Under the pieces are notes generated by a model. The model did no database searches. It saw only the letters and a program-made list of their open reading frames with translations, and was not told the origin of the DNA. This document shows, piece by piece, positions 45,269 through 53,031 of a DNA stretch of 56,420 nt. The stretch is from Acidimicrobiia bacterium (GTDB lineage: Bacteria > Actinomycetota > Acidimicrobiia > Acidimicrobiales > Poriferisodalaceae), in assembly GCA_022822525.1 (NCBI GenBank), contig JAJEBN010000104.1, positions 1-56,420 on the forward strand, given 5' to 3'. The translations under genes were made by a program, and so were the position numbers. Numbering within the stretch: position 1 is the first letter of the stretch; the number at the start of each line of letters is the position of its first letter.

Positions 45269-45940
45269 GTGTCCGAAGCCGAGCGTTCCCGCACCGAAGC
45301 CGCCGTGAGTACCATTTCCACCGTGCCCGAAGGGTCCGAGAGCGACGCCCCGACTGGGTCACCACCAGCGGAGGCCCCAGCCACGCAGGCCGCAACGCCA
45401 GCAAGCTCGCCGCCCGCGGACTCGCCCAGCGTGCCCGCAACGGCCGCTCCGGCAGCCGGCACCGCGACCTCTGCAGCGAACACGCGGCGGTCGATCGCGC
45501 TCACGATCCCGATCCCCACGGCCGTCGTTGGCGCACTCGTTGCAGGCATGTTCGGCCTGCTGTTCTTCAGCCTCAACGGCCTGCGCGCCGACATCGCCAG
45601 CACGAACAGCAGAATCGACAGCCTCCGCAGCGACATGACGGGCGAGATCGGCGCACTGCGTGCTGACACCACGGGACAGATCAACAGCCTGCGTGCCGAA
45701 ACCACGGGACAGATCGACGGCCTCCGCAGCGAGATCGGCGCACTGCGCAGCGACATGAACCAGCGCTTTTCGGAGGTGGACCAGCGGTTCGTCGAGGTCA
45801 ACCAGCGATTTGCCGAGATCCATGGGATCCTGCTCGGCCACAGCGACCGGCTCGCCCGCATCGAGACCCGCCTCGGCATCGAGTCTCTGGATGCCGCAAC
45901 TGCCGCCGATGAGGCGGCGGGTCAGCAGCACATGCCGTAA
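45269..45940 (+). CDS. Membrane-anchored coiled-coil protein
   Basis: 223 residues. GTG 45269 follows AAGGAG. Residues 1-72 are disordered and rich in A, P, S, T and E; 76-102 form one membrane helix (IALTIPIPTAVVGALVAGMFGLLFFSL). The rest is a long coiled coil that begins with three 11-residue units (TGEIGALRADT, TGQINSLRAET, TGQIDGLRSEI; 124-156) and switches to 7-residue units (RFSEVDQ, RFVEVNQ, RFAEIHG; 166-186). The N-terminus is probably cytoplasmic and the rod outside, but the topology is uncertain. No enzyme motif is seen. It is divergent to the giant gene and may share its control region; a structural or tethering role is a guess. Confidence 0.65.
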   Translation: MSEAERSRTEAAVSTISTVPEGSESDAPTGSPPAEAPATQAATPASSPPADSPSVPATAAPAAGTATSAANTRRSIALTIPIPTAVVGALVAGMFGLLFFSLNGLRADIASTNSRIDSLRSDMTGEIGALRADTTGQINSLRAETTGQIDGLRSEIGALRSDMNQRFSEVDQRFVEVNQRFAEIHGILLGHSDRLARIETRLGIESLDAATAADEAAGQQHMP

Positions 45941-45954
45941 CCGGCGAAGCAGCG

Positions 45955-46245
45955 GCGCCGCATGGGCCATCGCGATCTACCTGTGGGCGACATCGCTGAA
46001 GGGCGTGTCGAGCATGAAGCTGCACCGCAACCTGAACATCACTCAGAAGTCGGCCTGCTTCCTCGCTCAGCGGCTGCGCGAAGCGTGGTCGGGCATGGGC
46101 GGCGACATGGCCGGACCTGTCGAAGTGGATGAGACGTTCGTGGGCGGGAAGGCGAAGAACATGCACACTGTGGATCTTGAGCGTCGCATCACTGGCCGCG
46201 GCGGGATCGAGAGTTTCTGGGCGCTCGCGCGGTCGCGCCGACCGC
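45955..46245 (+). pseudogene. IS1595-type transposase remnant
   Basis: A fragment in one frame matches the middle of IS1595/ISXO2-like transposases: WAIAIYLWATSLKGVSSMKLHRNLNITQKSACFLAQRLREAW, then GPVEVDETFVGGKAKNM with the first catalytic Asp-Glu region. Directly after KNMH (about 46168) the sequence jumps to GGIESFWALARS, the end of the DDE domain that normally lies over 100 residues later. The N-terminal zinc-ribbon part and the middle of the catalytic domain are missing, so it cannot be active. No terminal inverted repeats are found around it. Confidence 0.75.
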
Positions 46246-46290
46246 AATCATTCGTAAGACCGCCTCACGGGCCTTGGCCAAGCTATCTCT

Positions 46291-46330
46291 AGTGCGGAAC
46301 GTTATGCGCTAGTGCGGAACATTATGCGCT
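46291..46330. repeat. Two tandem 20-bp repeats
   Basis: Units at 46291-46310 and 46311-46330 differ at one base (agtgcggaac g/a ttatgcgct). The sequence ctag occurs at each boundary. They lie just ahead of the ATPase remnant and look like its former operator. Confidence 0.7.
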
Positions 46331-46358
46331 AGCTTATGTGTTTGGCAGCCTTGATCGA

Positions 46359-46369
46359 CCCCCCCCCCC
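46359..46369 (+). repeat. Run of 11 Cs before the ATPase remnant
   Basis: Eleven Cs precede the first recognisable codons of the ATPase remnant (AAC GTG CCG). The tract switches frame between an upstream ATG (46336) and the ATPase frame (46373). Confidence 0.8.
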
Positions 46370-46372
46370 AAC

Positions 46373-46960
46373 GTGCCGCCGCCGAACCTGTTCACTCCCG
46401 ACTTCGGGCAGGCGCCGCACATGCTCGTCGGCCGCGATGCACTGGTCGACGACCTCCGAAAGGGACTCAGCGCCGGCCCCGCCGACAGCCGCTTCACGAC
46501 GCTGCTGCTCGGTGCCCGCGGCTGGGGATCCTGACGGAGGCTGCTGGTTCATTGCCGTTCCAGATGCAACTGGTCGGCGACTATGCGTGGCGCATCGCCG
46601 ACGCACCGATGAAGCCCATCGACGCGAGCGCGGCTTCTGTCGCTGCCAGGGAGGCCAAGCGGACCATCCACGAGCGCGTGGCGCTGCCGACTTGGCACGG
46701 ACTCAACGAGACGGAACAGCGCTACATGCGGGCGCTCTCGGAACTCGGCAGCAAAGCTCATCCAAGCCAGATCGCTCACCTCGTTGCCGGGGATCCCAAG
46801 ACACTGGCCCGCGCTGAGACGCATCTGCGCAACTTCGGCTGCATCACCTCCGGAGACGACGGGACAATCACCATCGGCGACATCATCAACGCCGAAGACA
46901 TGAGCATCATCATCGAACAGCAGTCGCGCTACGAAATCTCCAGTGCGGCAGCAGGCACCG
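46373..46960 (+). pseudogene. AAA-type ATPase remnant with internal deletion
   Basis: The frame from GTG 46373 gives VPPPNLFTPDFGQAPHMLVGRDALVDDLRKGL...FTTLLLGARGWGS and then a stop (TGA about 46532). This is the start of an AAA ATPase, cut just where the Walker A lysine and threonine (GxxGxGKT) should follow. After the break another frame continues as the C-terminal part: LTEAAGSLPFQMQLVGDYAWRIAD..., LPTWHGLNETEQRYMRALSELG and a winged-helix-like PSQIAHLVAGDPKTLARAETHLRNFGCI. The whole ATPase core is missing, so the gene is dead. The last recognisable codons are near 46960. Confidence 0.65.
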
Positions 46961-47249
46961 TGTCCGCGCCAGCGAGATCAACATCGGCGCGCCCTCGATG
47001 CAACGCCTTGATGCCGCGGGGCAAGCACGCTGCGTGCTGCCCAAGGGGCATGCAGGCGGGCATCGTTCCCGATAGCCGAGCGCCAGCTTGCGCAGACCAG
47101 AGTCTTCCTCTGCGCCGGGACGCCGATGGGGCCTGCCTTCCATCACGGCTTCCACGCTGCCGTCGCTGGACCCGCCCAAGCATCTGGTGTCGTAATCCCT
47201 GGCTGTGTGCTGAGGGCTAGATTTGGCGCGGCTGCGGAGCGAGCCTTCG
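46961..47249. other. Stretch without a recognisable gene
   Basis: About 290 bp between the ATPase remnant and the HTH gene. A frame stays open across much of it, but the translation (arginine-, cysteine- and alanine-rich) matches nothing I know. It is probably decayed mobile DNA. Confidence 0.5.
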
Positions 47250-47283
47250 CTTGTGTCGCACAAGTGCATATTTCTGGTATATT
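47250..47283 (+). promoter_or_regulatory. Operator and promoter of the HTH-HipA operon
   Basis: Perfect 6-bp inverted repeat CTTGTG-TCG-CACAAG (47250-47264), then an AT-rich stretch with TATATT (47278-47283), a likely -10 box. The start ATG 47291 follows 7 bases later, so the message may be leaderless. Confidence 0.55.
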
Positions 47284-47290
47284 CGCTTGT

Positions 47291-47548
47291 ATGACATCCG
47301 CAGCGTTGCCGATCCGCACCCCCATGCAAGCCGGGCGCATCGTCCAGCAGTTCCGCCGCCGACAGCACCGCACACAAGCGCAGCTCGCGGCTGACATCGG
47401 CCGCTCTCAGGCGACCATCTCACGCCTCGAAACCGGTCTCCACCAGACCACGCTCGGTGATCTCCTCAGCGCACTTCACGCGCTTGACGTCGAAGTGTCA
47501 CTGAACGAAGACGACAGCCAACCGGTGTCCGCATCAGACGACATCTGA
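47291..47548 (+). CDS. HipB-like XRE-family antitoxin/repressor
   Basis: An 85-residue single helix-turn-helix protein. The XRE core is RRRQHRTQAQLAADIGRSQATISRLETGLHQTTLGDLLSALHALDVEVSL; the ATISRLE recognition helix is typical. It should bind the palindrome upstream, repress the operon and hold HipA inactive. ATG 47291 is chosen because it directly follows the promoter and begins just before the HTH; the open frame upstream has no HTH-like sequence. No ribosome binding site is visible, which fits a leaderless message. The HipA gene follows after 7 bp. Confidence 0.85.
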   Translation: MTSAALPIRTPMQAGRIVQQFRRRQHRTQAQLAADIGRSQATISRLETGLHQTTLGDLLSALHALDVEVSLNEDDSQPVSASDDI

Positions 47549-47555
47549 ACTTGCC

Positions 47556-48995
47556 GTGCCTGCCTCTGCGTCACACCTGCATGTGTTTCTCCACGGCACA
47601 CTGGTCGGCGTAGCCGTGCGGCTGCGGCGCGGTGCCGTGCATCTCGCATGGGACCACAGCAGCGGATTTGCCCCAGAGGACTTGTCACAGTCGTTCCATG
47701 GCAACGCACGAGGGAACCTGGACATCACAGACTGGATAGATGGGCTGCTGCCAGACAACCCGCGCACCAGATCTCGATGGGCGCAAGACCTCCAAGCAGC
47801 ATCAGCGGCACCGTTTGACCTGCTGTGCACGCGGGCAGGCTTGGAATGCGCCGGAGCGGTCCAGTTCCACCCGCAGCCGGCATTGCCAGACGCTCAGCAA
47901 GGCACACTGGTCCATCTGACCGAGGACGAGGTCGCCCATTTGCTGCGAACCGTCATACCCGACTCCGGCGATGACGCAGACCCGCTCGGCGCCCCTGGGC
48001 TCGGGGAACTCAGGCTGTCGCTCGGCGGCGCGCAAGCCAAAATGGCGCTCCGCCGAGACGGTGCAGGCTGGCATCTGCCGACCGGGTCGCTTGCCACGAC
48101 GCACATCCTGAAACCGCAGAGCGGCCATCGCAATCCCGGCTGTCGTGAGTCCATTGCCGTAAACGAGCATGTGTGCCAGACCGCTGTGAGCGCGGTCGGT
48201 GTCGCCACGGCGTCTACCACGCTTGAAATGTTCGACGGGGAGCCGTGCATCGTTGTCGACCGCTACGACCGCTCTTCTGTCGGCGCCGTCGGCGACGAGG
48301 TGGGCAGGCTGCACAGCGAAGATTTGTGCCAAGCTCTCGGTTTCGCCTCCGAGTTCAAATATCAGCGAGACGGCGGACCGACGCCTGAGGCGATACTCCG
48401 GTTCCTCCGCCAGGCAAGCGACAAGGACGACGCACACGAGTTCTTTCTCGGCATTTACGCGAACTGGCTGATCGGCAATACCGACGGGCACTCCAAGAAC
48501 TACAGCGTGCTGCTCCACGAAGGCGTAGCGCGCCTCGCTCCGCTGTATGACCTGAGCAGCGCTCTGCCCTATCTCGCACCAGGCACGCCACCACGCCCGG
48601 CTATGCGGTTCGCTGACGGCTCCCCCGACAGCCTCGCCGCATGGTCCGTCGCCGCGGAACGCCTACGGACCGGGGTCGTCTATGACGAACTCGAATCCAT
48701 AGCGAAACGGCTTCCCGACGCTCTCGAAGCCGCTGCGGATGCCTGCCCGTCTTGGGCGCAACTCACGGCGCGCGACATCAGCGAACAAGTCGCAGCACGA
48801 GCACGTCGCGTGTTCAGCGAGAGTCGGCGCTCTGGCCCAGCCGTTGCCCCTGTCACGGAGCCAGAGACACGGCCTTCGTCTGCTGGCGGGAGCGGCGTCT
48901 GTGGTGTCGTCGTCGGAAGCACCGGCGATCCGTGCCTGCTGTATCGCGGGCATCACGGACGGCACCGCTCGAAGCTCCCCGGGCGGAAGTCATGA
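47556..48995 (+). CDS. hipA: HipA-family Ser/Thr kinase toxin
   Basis: A 479-residue HipA kinase, longer than the usual 410-440. The N-terminal HipA domain (LHVFLHGTLVGV...LDITDWIDGLLPDN) is present. SLGGAQAKMAL (155-165) is the nucleotide-gating loop with the serine that is autophosphorylated in E. coli HipA; NTDGHSKNYS (308-317) is the catalytic and metal loop; YDLSSA (331-336) supplies the metal-binding aspartate. Such kinases phosphorylate glutamyl-tRNA synthetase or related targets and halt growth. The C-terminus carries an extra 60 residues ending in CGVVVGSTGDPCLLYRGHHGRHRS, a possible small metal site. Start GTG 47556. It overlaps the next gene by ATGA. Confidence 0.9.
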   Translation: MPASASHLHVFLHGTLVGVAVRLRRGAVHLAWDHSSGFAPEDLSQSFHGNARGNLDITDWIDGLLPDNPRTRSRWAQDLQAASAAPFDLLCTRAGLECAGAVQFHPQPALPDAQQGTLVHLTEDEVAHLLRTVIPDSGDDADPLGAPGLGELRLSLGGAQAKMALRRDGAGWHLPTGSLATTHILKPQSGHRNPGCRESIAVNEHVCQTAVSAVGVATASTTLEMFDGEPCIVVDRYDRSSVGAVGDEVGRLHSEDLCQALGFASEFKYQRDGGPTPEAILRFLRQASDKDDAHEFFLGIYANWLIGNTDGHSKNYSVLLHEGVARLAPLYDLSSALPYLAPGTPPRPAMRFADGSPDSLAAWSVAAERLRTGVVYDELESIAKRLPDALEAAADACPSWAQLTARDISEQVAARARRVFSESRRSGPAVAPVTEPETRPSSAGGSGVCGVVVGSTGDPCLLYRGHHGRHRSKLPGRKS

Positions 48996-49237
48996 CAGCA
49001 GGCGAGCGTCCACTCACTGCCGCCGATGTCGGAACGGCCGTACGCTCTGCGCGGCGGCATGCATTGATGACCCAGCAACGTCTCGCCGACATGTCACAAG
49101 TGTCGCGTCAGCTCGTGAACCGGCTCGAGCAAGGCGACGCGTCGATCACCGTGCGTCCAGCGCTCAGCGTGCTCAAAACGCTCGGGTTGCGGCTAGCCGT
49201 GAGTGGGCCACCCGATCCGTCTGACGCTCAACCATGA
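48992..49237 (+). CDS. Second XRE-family HTH protein downstream of hipA
   Basis: An 81-residue helix-turn-helix protein: VGTAVRSARRHALMTQQRLADMSQVSRQLVNRLEQGDASITVRPALSVLKTLGLRLAVSG, the pattern of HipB-type antitoxins. ATG 48992 overlaps the hipA stop codon (ATGA), so it is translated together with the toxin. Many HipA loci have only one HTH partner, upstream; here one lies on each side. It may be a second antitoxin, a duplicate or a regulator that senses the toxin level. It is not close in sequence to the first HTH protein, so a recent duplication is unlikely. Confidence 0.85.
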   Translation: MTAGERPLTAADVGTAVRSARRHALMTQQRLADMSQVSRQLVNRLEQGDASITVRPALSVLKTLGLRLAVSGPPDPSDAQP

Positions 49238-49358
49238 GCATCCCTCGCAGCAGCTGCTCTCGACGTTCGCTGCTCACAGCGCGGGCGAGCTCAGCGGGTC
49301 GTTTGCCGGACTGTCGCCCATTCACCTCTGAACGACAAAACGGGCGTCGGCACTTGTT

Positions 49359-49392
49359 GAGTTGTCGTTAAGCTGCATGTGAGCGACAACTC
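49359..49392. promoter_or_regulatory. Inverted-repeat operator of the second Fic gene
   Basis: Perfect 9-bp arms gagttgtcg (49359-49367) and cgacaactc (49384-49392) with a 16-bp centre, ending 5 bp before the GTG start. A third half-site cgacaa lies at 49333-49338. The placement over the start suggests autorepression. Confidence 0.55.
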
Positions 49393-49397
49393 TTGGG

Positions 49398-50729
49398 GTG
49401 GTGGCTGTGGGGCGCCACGAGCGGAGATTCTGGGACGGCAGGCTTCAGGTTTCGCGGGCAGCACAGTCATCGGACCCTGCACGCGAGTGCTTCGACGCCT
49501 TTGTCCCTCATCCGATCAACGGCTGGGAACCCGACCTGCGCGCCGACACTTGGCGGCAAGTGTCGATGGCCGCCGAGCGCTGCGCTGATCTTGCGGACGC
49601 AACACGAAGCCGGCCGCTCGCCGCCGAGTGGCTGCTGGATCGTTCGGAGAGCATCGCATCCAGCACGATCGAGGAGATACGCCCCTCTGCTCGCCGTGTC
49701 GCCCGCGCGGAAGCACAGCTCGAGTTGTTCAGCGAGATGCCGCCGACCGCAGAGATGCAAGCCCTGCGCAATGTTGCCGCGACCCAAAGAGCCATGGAGA
49801 TGGCGGCCGCCGGCACTGACCTCAGCGTCGCCGGCCTGTGCGAGATGCACGCCACGCTCATGGGCGAGCACGACCCCATAGCCGGCCGGATTCGAGACCG
49901 CCAGAACTGGATCGGCAGCGGCGCTCTCGGGAGCCCGCTTGAAGCCCGTCACGTCGGTCCGCCGCCAGAGTTCGTCGACGGACTGCTCGATGATCTCGTC
50001 GCGTACGTCAACCGAGACGACGATCTCACGATTGTGCGCGCCGCGATCGCGCATGCCCAATTCGAGACGATCCACCCATTCCCGGACGGCAACGGCCGCA
50101 CCGGCCGAGCCTTAATCCAGTTCATGCTTCGTCGAGACGAGGTGATGGGAGACGGAGCGTTGCCGGTCAGCGCTGCGCTCATGCTGCACAAAGAGCGCTA
50201 CTTCGATGCGCTCGACGAAGTTCGCGTTGTGTGTCCCGCCGATGATCCAGGGCGATCACGGGGGTATCGCCCCTGGATCGAACTGCTTGCCCAAGCGACT
50301 GCCCACGCCTGCACGCTGCGCGGGCGGCTCATCGAGCACGTCAACGCCCTGTCACAACGCTGGGCAGACCAGGCTCGCCAAGCAGGCATCCGTTCATCGA
50401 GTGCCGCCGCCAAGCTGCTGGACGCACTCCCGCTGCACCCGGTCGTCACAGCCGACAGCGCATCCGCCTTGCTCTCAGTCGATCTGAGAACAGCTCAGCG
50501 CGCCGTCGCCCGGCTCTCCAAAATCGGCATCTTGGAGCAACGCAGCGCAGGCCGCCGAAACCGGGTGTTCGAGTGCGGCGACATGATGGACGCGTTCACC
50601 GAGTCAGTCCGTGAGCAGCCCGCTTCCAACCTCACGCTGTCTGCGCCTGTCAGGACACCAGGCCCGTCCCTTCCAGACAGAGGCGGCGAGGCGGCCCAGA
50701 GGCGCCATCTGAGCCGTGTCACGGAGTGA
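49398..50729 (+). CDS. Fic family protein with altered inhibitory motif and winged-helix C-terminus
   Basis: A 443-residue Fic protein. The catalytic motif HPFPDGNGRTGR is at residues 226-237. In the position of the inhibitory helix it reads SSTIEE (88-93): the serine and glutamate of (S/T)xxxE(G/N) are there, but the last residue is Glu instead of Gly or Asn. The C-terminal third contains a winged-helix-like segment (VTADSASALLSVDLRTAQRAVARLSKIGILEQRSAGRRNRVF) fitting DNA binding at its own operator. The start is GTG 49398; a second GTG follows at once (49401). It probably AMPylates a cellular protein. It differs from the first Fic gene in length and sequence and lies in the toxin island, 160 bp after the HTH gene. 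Confidence 0.88.
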   Translation: MVAVGRHERRFWDGRLQVSRAAQSSDPARECFDAFVPHPINGWEPDLRADTWRQVSMAAERCADLADATRSRPLAAEWLLDRSESIASSTIEEIRPSARRVARAEAQLELFSEMPPTAEMQALRNVAATQRAMEMAAAGTDLSVAGLCEMHATLMGEHDPIAGRIRDRQNWIGSGALGSPLEARHVGPPPEFVDGLLDDLVAYVNRDDDLTIVRAAIAHAQFETIHPFPDGNGRTGRALIQFMLRRDEVMGDGALPVSAALMLHKERYFDALDEVRVVCPADDPGRSRGYRPWIELLAQATAHACTLRGRLIEHVNALSQRWADQARQAGIRSSSAAAKLLDALPLHPVVTADSASALLSVDLRTAQRAVARLSKIGILEQRSAGRRNRVFECGDMMDAFTESVREQPASNLTLSAPVRTPGPSLPDRGGEAAQRRHLSRVTE

Positions 50730-50759
50730 GTCGGAGCGGCGTCCGAGCTGATCGGTCGG

Positions 50760-51626
50760 CTAGATCGCTTCTTGCCAGGAGCCGTCCCGCAGGCGGCGGA
50801 TGCGCTCCTCCATCGGCGGGTGGGTGGTGAACAGGCCCTTGAAACCCATGCGGCGGCTGGCCAGCGGGTTGGCGATATACATCTGGGCCTGGTTGGGATC
50901 GGCCAGGCTGGGCACGGTCTTGGAAGCCGAGTCGAGCTTCTCGAGCGCCCGTGCCAGCGGTTCGCCGTCGCCGATCAGGCGCGCCGCGGTGCGGTCTGCT
51001 TGGTACTCGCGGCTGCGGCTGATGGCCATCTGCAGCAGCATCGCGGCGATCGGCGCCAGGAAGATGAGCAGGATCTCGCCGAGCGGGTTCCGGTCGCCGT
51101 CACGGCTGCCGCCGCCGAAGATCAAGGCGAACTGTGCCATGCGGGCCGCGAACGTGATGATCGTGGCCACCGCGGCGGCTACCGAGCCGATGAGGATGTC
51201 ACGGTTGCGGATGTGTGCCATCTCGTGGGCCAGCACGCCCCGGATCTCGTACCAGCTGAGGTTGCGGATGAGCCCTTCGGTCACGCAGACGGCGGCGTTG
51301 CGAGGATTGCGGCCAGTGGCGAAGGCGTTCGGCTGGGGATCGGGTGAGACATACAGCCGGGGCATCGGCAGGCCCGACAGCGTGGTCAGCTCACCCATGA
51401 TCCGCCAGTAGTCGGGAAGCTGGTGTGGCTGAACCTCTTGGGCCCGGGCCGAGCGGATCGCAAGCTTGTCGCTGAACCAGTAGCTGCCGCCCACCAGCGC
51501 CAAGCCCAAGACGACGGCGATCGTGAGGCCGCCCTGGCCCCAGAAGCTGCCGATCCACAGGATCAGGCCGGCGAGGCCAGCCAGAAGAACGGTGGTCTTG
51601 GCTGTGTTGCGCACGTTGTGCAGCAC
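50760..51626 (-). CDS. htpX: Membrane zinc metalloprotease HtpX
   Basis: A 288-residue M48 protease that degrades damaged membrane proteins. Two N-terminal membrane helices (TTVLLAGLAGLILWIGSFW, LTIAVVLGLALVGGSYWF) are followed by PNAFATGRNPRNAAVCVTEGLI, the zinc motif HEMAH (134-138), two further hydrophobic segments and SREYQADRTAARL, whose Glu207 is the third zinc ligand. It ends with FTTHPPMEERIRRLR, as HtpX proteins do. The start is a GTG at 51626 with weak GAGG overlap. The gene is convergent with fic and looks like a core gene marking the right edge of the island. Confidence 0.93.
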   Translation of the reverse strand: MLHNVRNTAKTTVLLAGLAGLILWIGSFWGQGGLTIAVVLGLALVGGSYWFSDKLAIRSARAQEVQPHQLPDYWRIMGELTTLSGLPMPRLYVSPDPQPNAFATGRNPRNAAVCVTEGLIRNLSWYEIRGVLAHEMAHIRNRDILIGSVAAAVATIITFAARMAQFALIFGGGSRDGDRNPLGEILLIFLAPIAAMLLQMAISRSREYQADRTAARLIGDGEPLARALEKLDSASKTVPSLADPNQAQMYIANPLASRRMGFKGLFTTHPPMEERIRRLRDGSWQEAI

Positions 51627-51724
51627 CTCATTTCGGACGCTGTGCGGTCGGCATTGAGGCTAGTGACAGCAGCCGGATTCGGGACTGTCCTTCGGGACGG
51701 TCTCTGTCTTTGCTGCCGGGCTGT

Positions 51725-52975
51725 TCAGGGGCCGAGCGTGGTGATGGGGATCACGGCAATGCCGTCTTTGCGCTGGTAGCTGTAGCCTGAGGCCACGATG
51801 ACGCCGAGGGCGCGTGGCGGGCCGGCGGCGTCTGAGGCGATGGTGTCGGCGAGCTTGCGCAGCGAGGTTGCTGCGTGTTCGATCGCTGCTTGGCCGCCGA
51901 GCTTGACTTCGAAGGCCATCCAGTCTCCGTTGCGCAGTTCGATGACAGCGTCCACTTCGAGGCCGTTGCTGTCGCGGTAGTGGAACACCGTGCCGCCTAG
52001 CGGATCCGCGTACGCACGCAGATCGCGCACCACCAACGACTCGAACGCCAGGCCGCAGAACTCGAGGTCGCTGCGAACCCGGCGCTCGTCGATTTCCAGT
52101 GCGGCAATTGCGAGCGATGGGCAGGCGAAGTGACGCTTGGGCGCCTTGCGCAGCCGTGCGCGTGACCGCAGCCGGACCGACCACGCCGGCTGGTCCTCGA
52201 CCACATGGAGCCGCCCGAGCGTTCGCAGGTACGCGCTCACGGTGTCGGGGCTCAGCGGAGTGTCTCCGCGGGTATCGGCGCACAGGGTGGCCATGTTCGC
52301 GTCGGTGGCCACGTTGCGGCCCAGCGAGGTGAGCAGCCGACGGACACGGATCGGGTCGTGCTGGCGTTCGGCGACGCCGGGCACGCTCGTGCGGCTCGCC
52401 TCTTCCACGTAGTCGCGGCTGAACCGCTGCGCGTCGGCCGCGGAAGCGTCGAGGATGCCCGGCCAGCCGCCGCGGCACATCATCTCGATGACATCGGCAA
52501 GTTCCTCTTGCGCGCTCGCGGTTGTCACCGGTTGCTTATCGGCGAGCGCTGCCAGCGACGTGGCGCCGCTGGACTCGCCGCTCTCGAACAGCGACATCGG
52601 GCGCATCCGGATGCGCGACACGCGACCGATGCCGCTGTGGCGGGTGATGTCATCGGCGGGGACTGCCGAGCCCGTCAGGATGAACCGACCAGGCCGGCGG
52701 CCGTCGTCGGACGCTCGGCGGGCGTGGTTCCAGATGGCCGGCGCGACCTGCCACTCGTCGAGCAGCCGCGGCTCGGGCCCCTCAAGCACCCCGGCGGGGT
52801 CGATCTCGGTCGCAGCCAGGGCATTTGCATCGATGTCGAACAGCACCTCGCTGCGGGCGTGCTGGCGAGCGGTCTCGGTCTTGCCCACAGCCCTGGGGCC
52901 TTCCACCACCACCATGGGCACCGCAGCCAAGCGTTCGCGCAGCATCTGATCGGCAATGCGGGACCGGTACTGCAT
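51725..52975 (-). CDS. AAA ATPase with DUF4143 domain
   Basis: 416 residues. The Walker A motif GPRAVGKT lies at 26-33 and the Walker B-like RLLDEW at 70-75, followed by the sensor block FILTGSA typical of AAA_14 ATPases. The C-terminal half matches the DUF4143 style: RDLRAYADPLGGTVFHYRDSNGLEVDAVIELRNGDWMAFEVKLG, in which D...E-K residues resemble the PD-(D/E)XK fold. These single-gene ATPases are widespread and often mobile; their role is unknown, with toxin or defence functions suggested. ATG 52975 follows GGAG. Three regularly spaced repeats lie just upstream, suggesting self-regulation. Confidence 0.85.
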   Translation of the reverse strand: MQYRSRIADQMLRERLAAVPMVVVEGPRAVGKTETARQHARSEVLFDIDANALAATEIDPAGVLEGPEPRLLDEWQVAPAIWNHARRASDDGRRPGRFILTGSAVPADDITRHSGIGRVSRIRMRPMSLFESGESSGATSLAALADKQPVTTASAQEELADVIEMMCRGGWPGILDASAADAQRFSRDYVEEASRTSVPGVAERQHDPIRVRRLLTSLGRNVATDANMATLCADTRGDTPLSPDTVSAYLRTLGRLHVVEDQPAWSVRLRSRARLRKAPKRHFACPSLAIAALEIDERRVRSDLEFCGLAFESLVVRDLRAYADPLGGTVFHYRDSNGLEVDAVIELRNGDWMAFEVKLGGQAAIEHAATSLRKLADTIASDAAGPPRALGVIVASGYSYQRKDGIAVIPITTLGP

Positions 52976-53031
52976 GCTGACGCTCCGTCGCTCGTTTCCG
53001 ACGCACAGGTATGGTCACGAACGAGGATACC

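Noticed and set aside
46990..47220. Open frame extending the ATPase remnant to 47220
   Set aside because: After about 46960 the translation loses ATPase likeness and becomes Arg/Cys/Ala-rich; read as non-coding decay.
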